A stretch of DNA of 64,000 nucleotides from a virus. The stretch lies in IMG/VR virus record IMGVR_UViG_3300010401_000006, positions 1-64,000 of that record; one strand, written 5' to 3'. The notes beneath the pieces are model-generated. The model saw only the letters and a program-made list of their open reading frames with translations. It ran no database searches and was not told where the DNA came from. A program made the translations under genes and the position numbers. Of the stretch, positions 17,697 to 25,485 are shown one piece after another (the stretch's first letter is position 1; every line of letters begins with the position of its first letter).

Positions 17697-18109
17697 GCTT
17701 TCCCGTCCTGCTCGATGACGTGGCTGCGGCGATCGTGACCGCAGCAATCGGCACGGCCACGGCGGGAGATGATTGGTTCGTGATGAAGGCCTACATGGCC
17801 GATCAGCCTGACCGCGCCATCTGCGTTTATCCGCGGCCAGGCGCGGCACCGGACCCGTCATGGTCTATCGACAGCCCACAGTTTCAGGTCGCGGTGCGAG
17901 GTGGCGAGGCAGACATCAATCTCGTCCTGTCGAAGCTCCAGAACTGCATCGATCTTCTGCACTCTGGCGAGGTCTATCTGAGCGCAACCCCAAACACCTA
18001 TGTCTACTGCTACGCTCTACATTCGGGCTTTATCCCGCTGGGGCCAGATGAAAAGGCACGCTACAGGGCAGCGGTGAATTTCAGGACGGAGAGGAATACG
18101 GGACTATGA
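17693..18109 (+). CDS. Tail terminator protein candidate (138 aa)
   Basis: The position between the gp10-like gene and later tail genes, the size, and the pattern (SPQFQVAVRG, then NLVLSKLQNCIDLL, and a C-terminal YRAAVNFRTERN) match tail-terminator/minor capsid proteins that form the ring ending tail-tube growth. ATG overlaps the preceding stop by ATGA. Confidence 0.65.
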   Translation: MSFPVLLDDVAAAIVTAAIGTATAGDDWFVMKAYMADQPDRAICVYPRPGAAPDPSWSIDSPQFQVAVRGGEADINLVLSKLQNCIDLLHSGEVYLSATPNTYVYCYALHSGFIPLGPDEKARYRAAVNFRTERNTGL

Positions 18110-18327
18110 CGATGCACAAAACGACGTTTGAGTACCTGAAGCCGACTGACGAACAGATCGAGAAAATGGCCAGGCTGAGAGCGGCCGCAAAAGCCTACAA
18201 CGACGCTCTCGACACCGAATTGCCGGATGGACCGGACAAAACTTTCGTGATCCGCGCGCACCGCTCCAACGCGATGTGGGCAAACGTCGCCGTCACCCGG
18301 CACCCAGACGGCACGCCGCGCTGGTGA
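18106..18327 (+). CDS. Acb2/Tad1-like cyclic-nucleotide sponge candidate (73 aa)
   Basis: The 73-residue protein has a helical hairpin (QIEKMARLRAAAKAYNDAL, residues 17-35) followed by LPDGPDKTFVIRAHRS and the signature AMWANVAVTR (56-65). This is the pattern I know from small phage proteins of the Acb2/Tad1 hairpin family, whose members bind and hide the cyclic nucleotides used by CBASS and Thoeris. The conserved M-W-A-N before the second-helix end is the strongest cue. It begins in an ATGA overlap after the tail terminator and ends in a GTGA overlap with the sugar cassette, so it is expressed with structural genes. Family assignment is by eye. Confidence 0.6.
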   Translation: MTMHKTTFEYLKPTDEQIEKMARLRAAAKAYNDALDTELPDGPDKTFVIRAHRSNAMWANVAVTRHPDGTPRW

Positions 18328-19001
18328 AACACGGTATCCCGCCGATCTTCCGAGATCAGACCGTCGCCATAGTTGCAGGCGGGCCCAGCCTCAAAGGCTT
18401 CCAATTCGACCAACTTGCCGGTACCCCGTCCATCGCCATCAACCGCGCGCACGAGTTCATGCCGCGCGCGACGATGCTTTACTGGGGTGACGCGATCTTC
18501 TGGCGCAAGAACCTGTTCAATCTGCTCGCACACCAGGCGACATGGAAAGTCACGCTCAACCTCAACTATGCGGGCGGAGAAATCATGCCTCCGGTCGTGC
18601 AATACACCGTGAGCGGGCGCGAGGGTTACGATCCCAAGCCCGGCCGCATCCGCCACGGCAATAACTCGGCCTATGCCGCGATGCACCTGGCCGTCCAATT
18701 GGGCGCGCGCCGCCTCGTCCTATTCGGTGTCGACATGCACTACGGGCCAAACGGTGAGTCGCACTTCCACAGCGGCTACGACAGTTCGACACAGACCGAG
18801 GAAACGCTCCGCCGCATGATGCTCCCGCACTTCGCCTCGCTCGTAGAGCCGTTCGAGCAAATGGGGGTTGAGGTTTTCAACGCATCCCCCGATAGTGCGC
18901 TTCGTCTGTGGCCACGTGTCGCACTCTCCGAAGGGGTCGCCATCTGCACGAAGTTCTTACCGACCACGCCAAGCAAAGGGCATTCGAGCGCTACGGCGTA
19001 A
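18324..19001 (+). CDS. MptE/DUF115-like protein (glycan or nucleotide transfer)
   Basis: GTG at 18324 overlaps the previous stop. The N-terminus has VAIVAGGPSLKGFQFDQL then PSIAINRAHEFMPRA and WGDAIFW, the Rossmann-like pattern of DUF115/MptE-like proteins (a nucleotide loop G-G-G-P-S-L followed by I-x-x-N). The later RLVLFGVDMHYG strand fits too. DUF115 proteins include flagellin sialic/pseudaminic-type glycosyltransferases. It opens a cassette of sugar and methyl transferases, so glycan decoration of the virion is the likely context. Confidence 0.65.
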   Translation: MKHGIPPIFRDQTVAIVAGGPSLKGFQFDQLAGTPSIAINRAHEFMPRATMLYWGDAIFWRKNLFNLLAHQATWKVTLNLNYAGGEIMPPVVQYTVSGREGYDPKPGRIRHGNNSAYAAMHLAVQLGARRLVLFGVDMHYGPNGESHFHSGYDSSTQTEETLRRMMLPHFASLVEPFEQMGVEVFNASPDSALRLWPRVALSEGVAICTKFLPTTPSKGHSSATA

Positions 19002-19282
19002 GCCTTACCGACGCGGATGCCGGGCCAATCCTTTCCGCATGTCGCAAGGGCGGTGCGATGCCCATGGCAACGCAGGACTGGAAAGGCGTGAGCCGCAAGT
19101 TCTGGCTGATGTCGTATCGCGGCACGCGCTTCGCTTTCCTCACCAACGTGGACGTGACCGCCGTCATCACGTTCCTGCCGGCTGACCATTTCAAGTCCGG
19201 ATCGCGCCGGAAGCGCACCCGCTGGCACGCGAAGACCCGCCGGGCGCCGCCGGAAGATCTCATCCAAAGGAAATTGCGATGA
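18908..19282 (+). CDS. DUF4258/RelE-like small protein, start uncertain
   Basis: The recognisable part begins LTDHAKQRAFERYGVSL, with an ending FLTNVDVTAVITFLP, a layout seen in DUF4258 RelE/ParE-like proteins (H-A-x-x-R-x-x-E-R). It ends in a basic tail (SGSRRKRTRWHAKTRR). The only standard start codon upstream of this segment is GTG 18908, which makes a 94-base overlap with the preceding gene in another frame. A CTG at 18944 is the next option. Function is unknown; toxin-like or RNA-binding is speculation. Confidence 0.55.
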   Translation: MATCRTLRRGRHLHEVLTDHAKQRAFERYGVSLTDADAGPILSACRKGGAMPMATQDWKGVSRKFWLMSYRGTRFAFLTNVDVTAVITFLPADHFKSGSRRKRTRWHAKTRRAPPEDLIQRKLR

Positions 19283-20055
19283 AACGCGTCTATCTGGCCG
19301 TCCCGCCGGTCGAGACCGAATATCCCTATGCCGCGATCCGTGAGGGCGTGCGCCGTTTGGGCTGGCAGGTCATGCCGATGGTTGGCGATATCGAGGACGC
19401 CGATCTGCTCATCACGTGGTCGCCGTGGAACGGGTCGCGCCGCCAAGCCTTGCAGCGGTCATTTGTCGCAGCCGGAAAGCCTGTGATCGTCATGGAGAAC
19501 GGCTGGCTGTCCCCGCTCGGGGGGCGAACCTTCTATCAAGTCGCGCTGGACGGCTGGAACGGCACAGGGACGTTCCCTGCGGGCGGCCCGGAGCGCTGGG
19601 AAGGCTGGCGCGTCATGCCGTGGGCTTGGAAGCAGGACGGCTCCTACGCCCTCGTGATCGCCCAGCGGGGCGGTCCCGACGACCCGCGCACGGCGGCGCG
19701 GGACTGGCACAAGACCCTGCACCTCCCGCTGCCGGTCCTCCGGCGCGACCGGGATTGCCCGGAGCCCTTGCACGTCCAGCTCAAGAACGCCGCCGAATGC
19801 CACGTCTGGACCTCCAACGCGGCGTCGTGGGCCATCCTGCTTGGCGTCCCGGTCATCCAGCACGGGCCAAATCTCATGGTCAGCGCGCTTGCCTCGCGGC
19901 CTGGGGAGCCTTTGGTGCGGCCAGAGCGCGGGCCTGAGATGGAGCGGCTGGCATGGTCGCAATTTACGGCGGCCGAGCTCCACAGCGGCGAGCCGTTCGC
20001 CCGGCTGGCTGCGCACTATACTGCCACTATGGTGGCCGGAGCGTCCGCCCCGTGA
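19279..20055 (+). CDS. Capsule-synthesis-like glycosyltransferase, paralog 1 (258 aa)
   Basis: Starts with an ATGA overlap. Two Rossmann-like halves are visible: a nucleotide/acceptor half (MKRVYLAVPPVETEYPYAAI) and a C-terminal half with CHVWTSNAASWAILLGVPVI. In the capsule-biosynthesis (KpsC/KpsS-like) family this strand contacts the sugar nucleotide, with a conserved T-x-x-S-x-x-x-x-x-x-L-x-G-x-P-V. Two paralogs follow at 20052 and 21391. Substrate unknown. Confidence 0.55.
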   Translation: MKRVYLAVPPVETEYPYAAIREGVRRLGWQVMPMVGDIEDADLLITWSPWNGSRRQALQRSFVAAGKPVIVMENGWLSPLGGRTFYQVALDGWNGTGTFPAGGPERWEGWRVMPWAWKQDGSYALVIAQRGGPDDPRTAARDWHKTLHLPLPVLRRDRDCPEPLHVQLKNAAECHVWTSNAASWAILLGVPVIQHGPNLMVSALASRPGEPLVRPERGPEMERLAWSQFTAAELHSGEPFARLAAHYTATMVAGASAP

Positions 20056-20864
20056 AAGTCGCCTGCCACTTCGATCCCGATAACCGCCGCTCCACCCGGA
20101 TCGCCAAGGCCATGATGACGGGCATCAACGCCTGCGGTGACGAGGCGCACGCCGTGGCCGGCTGGATCAACCAGACATGGGCGGACGTCGGGCTGGCCTA
20201 CGGCTGGGCGCATCCCGATGTCATGACGGCCTACCGGCGCTATGTGCACGTGGATCTCGGCTGGTGGGACCGCAAGCCAGAGGGTGCCGTTCTGGACGGC
20301 TATCACAAGGTCTGCGTGAACCGGCGCATGCCGCCGCCCCTCGGGGGCATGGGATACCCATCCGACCGGTTCGACCGCTTCGGCCTCAAAATTGCCCCGT
20401 GGCGGCAGGGCGGCGGCCCGATCATCCTCGCTGGCATGTCCGCGAAGTCGGCCCACACGCGCGGGCTGGGGCCGCAGGAATGGGAAATGAGCGCTGTCCT
20501 CCGGCTGCGCGCCGTGACGAACCGGCCTGTGATTTATAGACCCAAGCCATCGTGGGTGGACGCCAAGCCGATCCCCGGCACGCTGTTCTCCAAAGGCGAG
20601 GCCATCGAAGCCGTCCTCGCCGGGGCATGGGCGCTCGTCACCCTGCACTCAAACGCCGCAATTGATGCGCTGCTGGCAGGCGTCCCCATCCACGTCGACG
20701 AAGGCCCGGCGGCGCTGTTCTCGACCAAGCTTGAGCAAATCGAATCTCCGCGCACGCCAGATGGCCGCGAGCAATTGATGGCCGATATCGCGTGGCACCA
20801 GTTCAGCGTGCCGGAGATGGAAACCGGCGTGTGCTGGAAGCATGTTAGGGAGCAAATCCAATGA
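20052..20864 (+). CDS. Capsule-synthesis-like glycosyltransferase, paralog 2 (270 aa)
   Basis: GTG start overlaps the previous stop. The C-terminal half carries IYRPKPSWVDAKPIPGT, then VTLHSNAAIDALLAGVPI, matching the RPKPSW...GT and S-x-A-x-x-D-x-x-L-A-G-V-P lines of the paralog at 21391. This R-x-H/K-P then T-x-x-S layout is that of KpsS-like glycan transferases. It precedes an inserted HNH endonuclease gene. Confidence 0.58.
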   Translation: MKVACHFDPDNRRSTRIAKAMMTGINACGDEAHAVAGWINQTWADVGLAYGWAHPDVMTAYRRYVHVDLGWWDRKPEGAVLDGYHKVCVNRRMPPPLGGMGYPSDRFDRFGLKIAPWRQGGGPIILAGMSAKSAHTRGLGPQEWEMSAVLRLRAVTNRPVIYRPKPSWVDAKPIPGTLFSKGEAIEAVLAGAWALVTLHSNAAIDALLAGVPIHVDEGPAALFSTKLEQIESPRTPDGREQLMADIAWHQFSVPEMETGVCWKHVREQIQ

Positions 20865-21394
20865 ACGAAATTTGGAAGCCTGTCGTCGGGTGGGAAGGCC
20901 TTTACGAAGTCAGCAATCAGGGGCGCGTGCGAAGTCTGGATCGAACCGCCACCTACAACGACGGCATCACCCGAAGCTTTAAGGGGAGAGTTCTTAGCCC
21001 CGGATGTGTCCAAGGATATCTGCAAGCCCACTTGGGTCTTGGGGATCGAAAAGAACAGCGCAAAGTCCATCAACTCGTCCTTGAGGCTTTCGTTGGCCCG
21101 TGCCCGGACGGATGTGAGACGCGCCACCTCGACGGAGAGCGAAGCAATAATCGCCTCACTAACCTCTGTTGGGGAACGAAGATTGAGAACATGGCGGACA
21201 AGCGAGCCCACGGCCGCCAAGGCATCGGCGAGACGCACGGGCGCGCGAAGATCACCGCTGATGACGTGAGAGAAATCCGCGCTACGTATGCGCGTGGCGG
21301 CATCATTCAAAAGCAACTCGCGAGAAAATACGGGATCGCCCAATCGAAGATAAGCGCCATTGTTCGGCGCGAACTGTGGAGGCATGTCGCATGA
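20861..21394 (+). CDS. HNH homing endonuclease with NUMOD4 and C-terminal HTH
   Basis: Residues 1-25 are a NUMOD4 module (EIWKPVVGWEGLYEVSNQGR). The HNH core follows: KVHQLVLEAFVGPCPDG, then a TRHLDGERSNNRLTNLCWGT segment. The last 50 residues form a helix-turn-helix (KITADDVREIRATYARGG...KISAI) that reads target DNA. It sits between two paralogous glycosyltransferase genes and keeps ATGA overlaps on both sides, as expected for a free-standing homing endonuclease that has inserted without breaking coupling. Confidence 0.85.
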   Translation: MNEIWKPVVGWEGLYEVSNQGRVRSLDRTATYNDGITRSFKGRVLSPGCVQGYLQAHLGLGDRKEQRKVHQLVLEAFVGPCPDGCETRHLDGERSNNRLTNLCWGTKIENMADKRAHGRQGIGETHGRAKITADDVREIRATYARGGIIQKQLARKYGIAQSKISAIVRRELWRHVA

Positions 21395-22269
21395 AGGGCG
21401 TCTTTCTGTTCGCTGAAAAAGGTTATGAGTTGGCCCTCGGTCCGTCACTCATGCGCGGGGCGGCAGCCTGTGGCGATGAGATCGTGATGAAGCCTCTCGG
21501 CGAGTATCAGGGGCCAGAGTTCGATTTCGGCATAATTTGTGGGGTTGTAAAACGCGAGGTGCTTTGGGACCACATCGCAAAGGGCCACCCGATTCTCTCA
21601 CTTGACAAGGGCTACATCCGCACCCGCGAAATGTGGAACGACGCATCGATACCATCGTATTGGCGCCTGTGCTGGAACGCCGTGCATCCGACGCGATATC
21701 TCATGGCGGTGAAGCGCGACCCAGAGCGTGCCGAGCGCATGGGCTGGAAGGTCGGCTGGACCGGCGTGGCTCGCGACCGCAATCAGGGAAAGACCATCGT
21801 CATCCTCGGGTCATCGGAGAAATTCCACCACACCTGCCACTTGCCGCATCCGACCGAATGGGCCGCAACGCTGGTGCGCGAGATCAGGCAATACAGCGAG
21901 CGCGAGATCGTGCTGAGGCCGAAGCCATCATGGGCCAACGCTGTTCCGGTCGAAGGCACGACATTCGACCACGGCTCAAAGTCAGCGGTGGCAGACACCC
22001 TCAAGAACGCGCACGTCGCCATCACCTACGGCTCAATCGCGTGCGTCGATTCCGTGCTCGCCGGCGTCCCCGTCATCTGCCTTGGCGATGCCGTGGCGCG
22101 ACCGATATCATCCACGATGATCCACGATGTTGAGAACCCGCGTTGGGCCTCAGTCGATGATCGCAACCAGTGGCTTGCCAACCTCGCCTATTGCCACTGG
22201 CGTCCATCCGAAATTCATGCTGGCCTCGCGTGGGCCACGACAAAGGAGATGCTTCGTTATGCTAAGTGA
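21391..22269 (+). CDS. Capsule-synthesis-like glycosyltransferase, paralog 3 (292 aa)
   Basis: ATG overlaps the HNH stop. It resembles the product encoded at 20052: VLRPKPSWANAVPVEGT then ITYGSIACVDSVLAGVPVI and a C-terminal helix RNQWLANLAYCHWRPSEI. The N-terminal half (VFLFAEKGYELALGPSL) is the acceptor domain. Probably transfers a sugar to a virion or host glycan; the donor cannot be read from sequence. Confidence 0.6.
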   Translation: MKGVFLFAEKGYELALGPSLMRGAAACGDEIVMKPLGEYQGPEFDFGIICGVVKREVLWDHIAKGHPILSLDKGYIRTREMWNDASIPSYWRLCWNAVHPTRYLMAVKRDPERAERMGWKVGWTGVARDRNQGKTIVILGSSEKFHHTCHLPHPTEWAATLVREIRQYSEREIVLRPKPSWANAVPVEGTTFDHGSKSAVADTLKNAHVAITYGSIACVDSVLAGVPVICLGDAVARPISSTMIHDVENPRWASVDDRNQWLANLAYCHWRPSEIHAGLAWATTKEMLRYAK

Positions 22270-22828
22270 GCGCGGGAAGTACTACGTTAATCAGTGCGCC
22301 ATCCATCATTCCCGAAAAAAGACGTTCAGCGGCTACGGGATTTTGAAGCATCTCAAGGCCGTCTACGCGCTTTCGCAGAAGGTTGGCGCAACAAGCCTGC
22401 TCGACTATGGCTGCGGAAAAGGGATGGCGTACAAGGCCGATGGCAAATTCCCCGGCTCAGCCGCGGCGATGGGGTTCGATGTCCCGCCGGGCAGCAATCT
22501 GGAAGACCTGCTGGGTTACAAGGTCTTCAAATATGACCCCGCTGTTCCTGAGTTCGCGACCGAACCAAACGGCTATTTCGACCTCGTAGTTTGTTCCGAC
22601 GTCCTCGAACACATCCCCGAGGAAGACATCGACTGGGTGCTCGAACAACTGGTCTGGCGCGCACGCAAGGCGCTGTTCGTGACCGTCGGCATCTATCCGG
22701 CAAAGAAGACGTTGCCAAACGGAGAGAACGCACACGTCACCGTGAAGCCGGAAGAATGGTGGCGGGAGAAGATCGAGAAGGCGAGCGCGGCGCGGCCGGA
22801 ACTGATTGTGGAAGTGCTGGTCGGATGA
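22259..22828 (+). CDS. SAM-dependent methyltransferase, class I (189 aa)
   Basis: Motif I is LLDYGCGKG at residues 47-55 and the post-motif region has FDLVVCSDVLEHI (107-119), typical of Methyltransf_11-type enzymes acting on small molecules or sugars. The start overlaps the preceding gene by 11 bases. Its place in the glycosyltransferase cassette suggests O-methylation of a glycan. Confidence 0.75.
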   Translation: MLSERGKYYVNQCAIHHSRKKTFSGYGILKHLKAVYALSQKVGATSLLDYGCGKGMAYKADGKFPGSAAAMGFDVPPGSNLEDLLGYKVFKYDPAVPEFATEPNGYFDLVVCSDVLEHIPEEDIDWVLEQLVWRARKALFVTVGIYPAKKTLPNGENAHVTVKPEEWWREKIEKASAARPELIVEVLVG

Positions 22829-23604
22829 TCCGAGTCGTCACGACATTCTCTCAGACCGGATGGCTGGAATACGCGCAGCGGTTTGTCGAGACTTTCAACA
22901 CGTTTTGGCCGCGCGAGATCGAACTGATCCTCTACGTGGATTGGGCGCTTCCTCTGGCTCAGCGGCCTGTCTTTGGCCGGTCAGTCACCATCCGAAATCT
23001 CAGCGACATCCCAGGCCACGACGATTTCATCCGCGAACTGAGCCCGCATCCGCTGCTTAACGGTCGCGTTCCTCGTGAGTGCTGGAAGTCGAAAGACATC
23101 GCGGACGGCTACAGCTACCGCACCGACGTCATCAAGTTCTGCCACAAGGTGTTCTGCGTGTGGCACGCCGCGCATGTCGATCCGACCGGAACGCTTCTGT
23201 GGATCGACGCCGATGTGCATACGGTGCGGCCGGTTCCGGTGTCGCTGATAAACGACATCATGGCCAGTTGCGACGTTTCCTATCTTGGGCGTGACCGCGC
23301 TACGAGTGAATGCGGTTTCCTCGGCTTCAATCTTCCGGCTGCGCGCCCGCTCATCGACACGTGGCACGAGTACTATGTCGAGAACAAATTCGCGGCCGAG
23401 CGCGAATGGCACGACAGCTATCTGTTCGACTGCGCGCGCGAGCGGGTGCAGGGCCTGTATAAGAATATCGCGCTGCCCGGAGCACGCGGGCATGTGTGGG
23501 TCAGTTCGCCACTCGGCCCCTTCACCGATCATCGCAAAGGCGAACGGAAGTCACTCCCCTCCTCCCCTGAATGGAAAGCTGCCTACGGAGACGTGTCTAA
23601 ATGA
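22825..23604 (+). CDS. GT-A type glycosyltransferase (259 aa)
   Basis: N-terminus MIRVVTTFSQTGWLEYAQRF is the first beta strand and helix of a GT-A fold. A D-A-D metal motif occurs at residues 128-130 (TLLWIDADVHTVRP). Residues 95-110 (GYSYRTDVIKFCHKVF) resemble the donor-side helix of GT8-like enzymes. It is coupled by an ATGA overlap on both sides. Probably uses a nucleotide sugar with Mn/Mg. Confidence 0.7.
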   Translation: MIRVVTTFSQTGWLEYAQRFVETFNTFWPREIELILYVDWALPLAQRPVFGRSVTIRNLSDIPGHDDFIRELSPHPLLNGRVPRECWKSKDIADGYSYRTDVIKFCHKVFCVWHAAHVDPTGTLLWIDADVHTVRPVPVSLINDIMASCDVSYLGRDRATSECGFLGFNLPAARPLIDTWHEYYVENKFAAEREWHDSYLFDCARERVQGLYKNIALPGARGHVWVSSPLGPFTDHRKGERKSLPSSPEWKAAYGDVSK

Positions 23605-24260
23605 AGAAGGTCGGAAATTACTGGGTTCCTGATCGGGAGACAATCCAACTCGACGCACTGGCCCGTGGCGTTTGGCAGGGCGATCATCTTGACGCTGCAC
23701 TGATGCACGTCCGGCAGTTTCGGACGGCAGTGGACGGCGGCGCCCACATCGGATCGTGGACAATCGAGATGCTCAAACGGTTCAAGCGTGTCTTCGCCTT
23801 TGAGCCGTCGCCAGAAACTTACTTGTGCCTGAACAAAAACTTGCCCGAGTCGGCACTGCATACGGCGATCCCGCTGCGCGTCGCTCTAGGTGAGCGGCCC
23901 GGATGGGCGACGATGGCAGAGGACGGCAAATACTCAAACGGCGGTAACACCGGCGGGCGCTATCTGAGCGGTCAGCCAGACGATATGCACGGCGATGTGC
24001 AGGTCCAAGTGCTCGACGACTTCGCCATTGAAGACCTCGACTTTCTGAAGCTCGACGTCGAGGGCTACGAACTCTACGCCCTGCGCGGTGCCGAACAGAC
24101 CATCCGCCGATGCCACCCCGTCGTGATGATCGAGGTCAAGCACCGCATTGCCGCCCGGCAGGGGCTGCGCGCGGAGGAGGCAGGCGAATTCCTCGCCACC
24201 CTCGGCTATGTTCCGATCGACAAGATCGGCAGCGATGAGGTTTGGAGTTTCCCGACGTGA
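23601..24260 (+). CDS. FkbM-family methyltransferase (219 aa)
   Basis: The FkbM pattern is clear: VDGGAHIGS (44-52), FAFEPSPET (66-73) and the signature FLKLDVEGYELYALRGA (148-164). FkbM enzymes O-methylate sugars and other small molecules using SAM. Coupled to glycosyltransferase genes on both sides, so methylation of the same glycan is the simplest reading. Confidence 0.85.
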   Translation: MKKVGNYWVPDRETIQLDALARGVWQGDHLDAALMHVRQFRTAVDGGAHIGSWTIEMLKRFKRVFAFEPSPETYLCLNKNLPESALHTAIPLRVALGERPGWATMAEDGKYSNGGNTGGRYLSGQPDDMHGDVQVQVLDDFAIEDLDFLKLDVEGYELYALRGAEQTIRRCHPVVMIEVKHRIAARQGLRAEEAGEFLATLGYVPIDKIGSDEVWSFPT

Positions 24261-24982
24261 GAAAGCAAGTCCGCTGGTACATCGGCCATGATTCGCGCGA
24301 GGGCATCGGCACACGCGTTACCGAGGCTTCCATGCGGTACTGGGGCTCAAAGACCGGCCCGCTGAACATCAAGCGCCTCACTGACCCGGAACTGCGCCAT
24401 GCCGGGCTATACCAGCGCCGATACGAGATGAAGGGCGCGCAGAAGATCGACAAGGGCGACGGCCGACCGTTCTCAACCGCCTTTGCCTTCACGCGGTTTC
24501 TGGTCCCAGCGCTCGAGCAATATGAGGGCTGGGCCGGGTTCTCCGACTGCGACTTCCTGTTCCAGCACGACGTTCACGACCTTCTCGACCTTGCCGACGA
24601 CCGCTATGCCGTCATGGTCGTGAAGCGGGATCCGATGCCAGCGGCCAGCGACACGAAGATGGACGGCCAGAGCCAGCTTGTTTACCCGCGCAAGAACTGG
24701 TCGAGCCTTATCCTGTGGAATTGCGCGCACGCCGCGAACCGGTTCCTCACCCCGCATGTCGTCAACACGTCTCCAGGCCAGATGCTCCACCAGTTCTATT
24801 GGCTGGACGACGAAGCCATCGGCGCGCTGCCGGCGGAGTGGAACTGGCTGTCAGGAATTGACCCGCTTCCGGATGAGGGCTGCCCCAAGGCGGTTCATTT
24901 CACTTTAGGGCTTCCGTCGTTCGAGGGCTACGAAGACAGCCCCTACGCAGACCATTGGCGCGAGTTTGCGGATAAGTTATAA
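24257..24982 (+). CDS. GT-A type glycosyltransferase, GT8-like (241 aa)
   Basis: GTG start overlaps the previous stop. The first strand contains WYIGHDSREG. A D-C-D motif at residues 97-99 (GWAGFSDCDFLFQHDV) is the metal site. A TSPGQMLHQFYWLDDE segment and VHFTLGLPSFEGY near the C-terminus resemble the family ending H-F-T-x-G. It closes the cassette; a 56-base gap with a hairpin follows. Confidence 0.7.
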   Translation: MRKQVRWYIGHDSREGIGTRVTEASMRYWGSKTGPLNIKRLTDPELRHAGLYQRRYEMKGAQKIDKGDGRPFSTAFAFTRFLVPALEQYEGWAGFSDCDFLFQHDVHDLLDLADDRYAVMVVKRDPMPAASDTKMDGQSQLVYPRKNWSSLILWNCAHAANRFLTPHVVNTSPGQMLHQFYWLDDEAIGALPAEWNWLSGIDPLPDEGCPKAVHFTLGLPSFEGYEDSPYADHWREFADKL

Positions 24983-24998
24983 GCGGAACCTGATTTTC

Positions 24999-25026
24999 GC
25001 GCCGTGAGGCGCCTGAGCCCGTCGAA
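24999..25026 (+). promoter_or_regulatory. GNRA-loop hairpin and GCCCGTCGAA element before major tail gene
   Basis: GCGCC (24999-25003) and GGCGC (25008-25012) pair around the tetraloop GTGA, the same loop as in the major capsid leader. The 10-mer GCCCGTCGAA (25017-25026) follows and is also present in the capsid leader at 6401-6410. The two most abundant virion proteins therefore share a leader design, perhaps for mRNA stability or processing. Confidence 0.5.
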
Positions 25027-25038
25027 GGAGCGAATGCC

Positions 25039-25485
25039 ATGGCCGTTAACACGTCATCCGTTACCGCCCAAGCGGGCCGCAATCTCCTCCTCAAGATCAG
25101 CGACGGCACGAGCCCGACGACCTATGTGACCGTTGCCGGTCTGCGCGCGACAGACATCACCATGAACGGCGCGACCGTCGACATCACGAACAAATCGTCG
25201 AACGCGTGGCGCGAATTGCTGCCGAACGCTGGTGTCCGGTCGGTCGACATCACGGCATCCGGTGTCTGGGATTCCTCGGCGCAGAACAACAATCTGCGCA
25301 CCCTGATGCTGACGGTCTTGGCCGGCGGCACATTCTTCGAGGGTGAGATCGTCTCCGGCAGCGGCGACAAGTTCACTGGCACGTGGTCGGCCATGTCGTT
25401 CAAACGTGGCGGCAACCACAACGCCGAAGAAACCTTCGACCTCACGCTGCAGTCTCACGGCCCTGTGGTCTACAGCAACCCGTGA
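25039..25485 (+). CDS. Major tail (tube) protein
   Basis: 148 residues with the TP901-1/lambda-V-like tube pattern: LLLKISDGTSPTTYVTVAGL, ITNKSSNAWRELLPNAGV, then SVDITASGVWDSS and a final ETFDLTLQSHGPV. These proteins stack as hexamers to make the tail tube. The gene has a structured leader and precedes the chaperone and tape measure genes. Confidence 0.88.
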   Translation: MAVNTSSVTAQAGRNLLLKISDGTSPTTYVTVAGLRATDITMNGATVDITNKSSNAWRELLPNAGVRSVDITASGVWDSSAQNNNLRTLMLTVLAGGTFFEGEIVSGSGDKFTGTWSAMSFKRGGNHNAEETFDLTLQSHGPVVYSNP

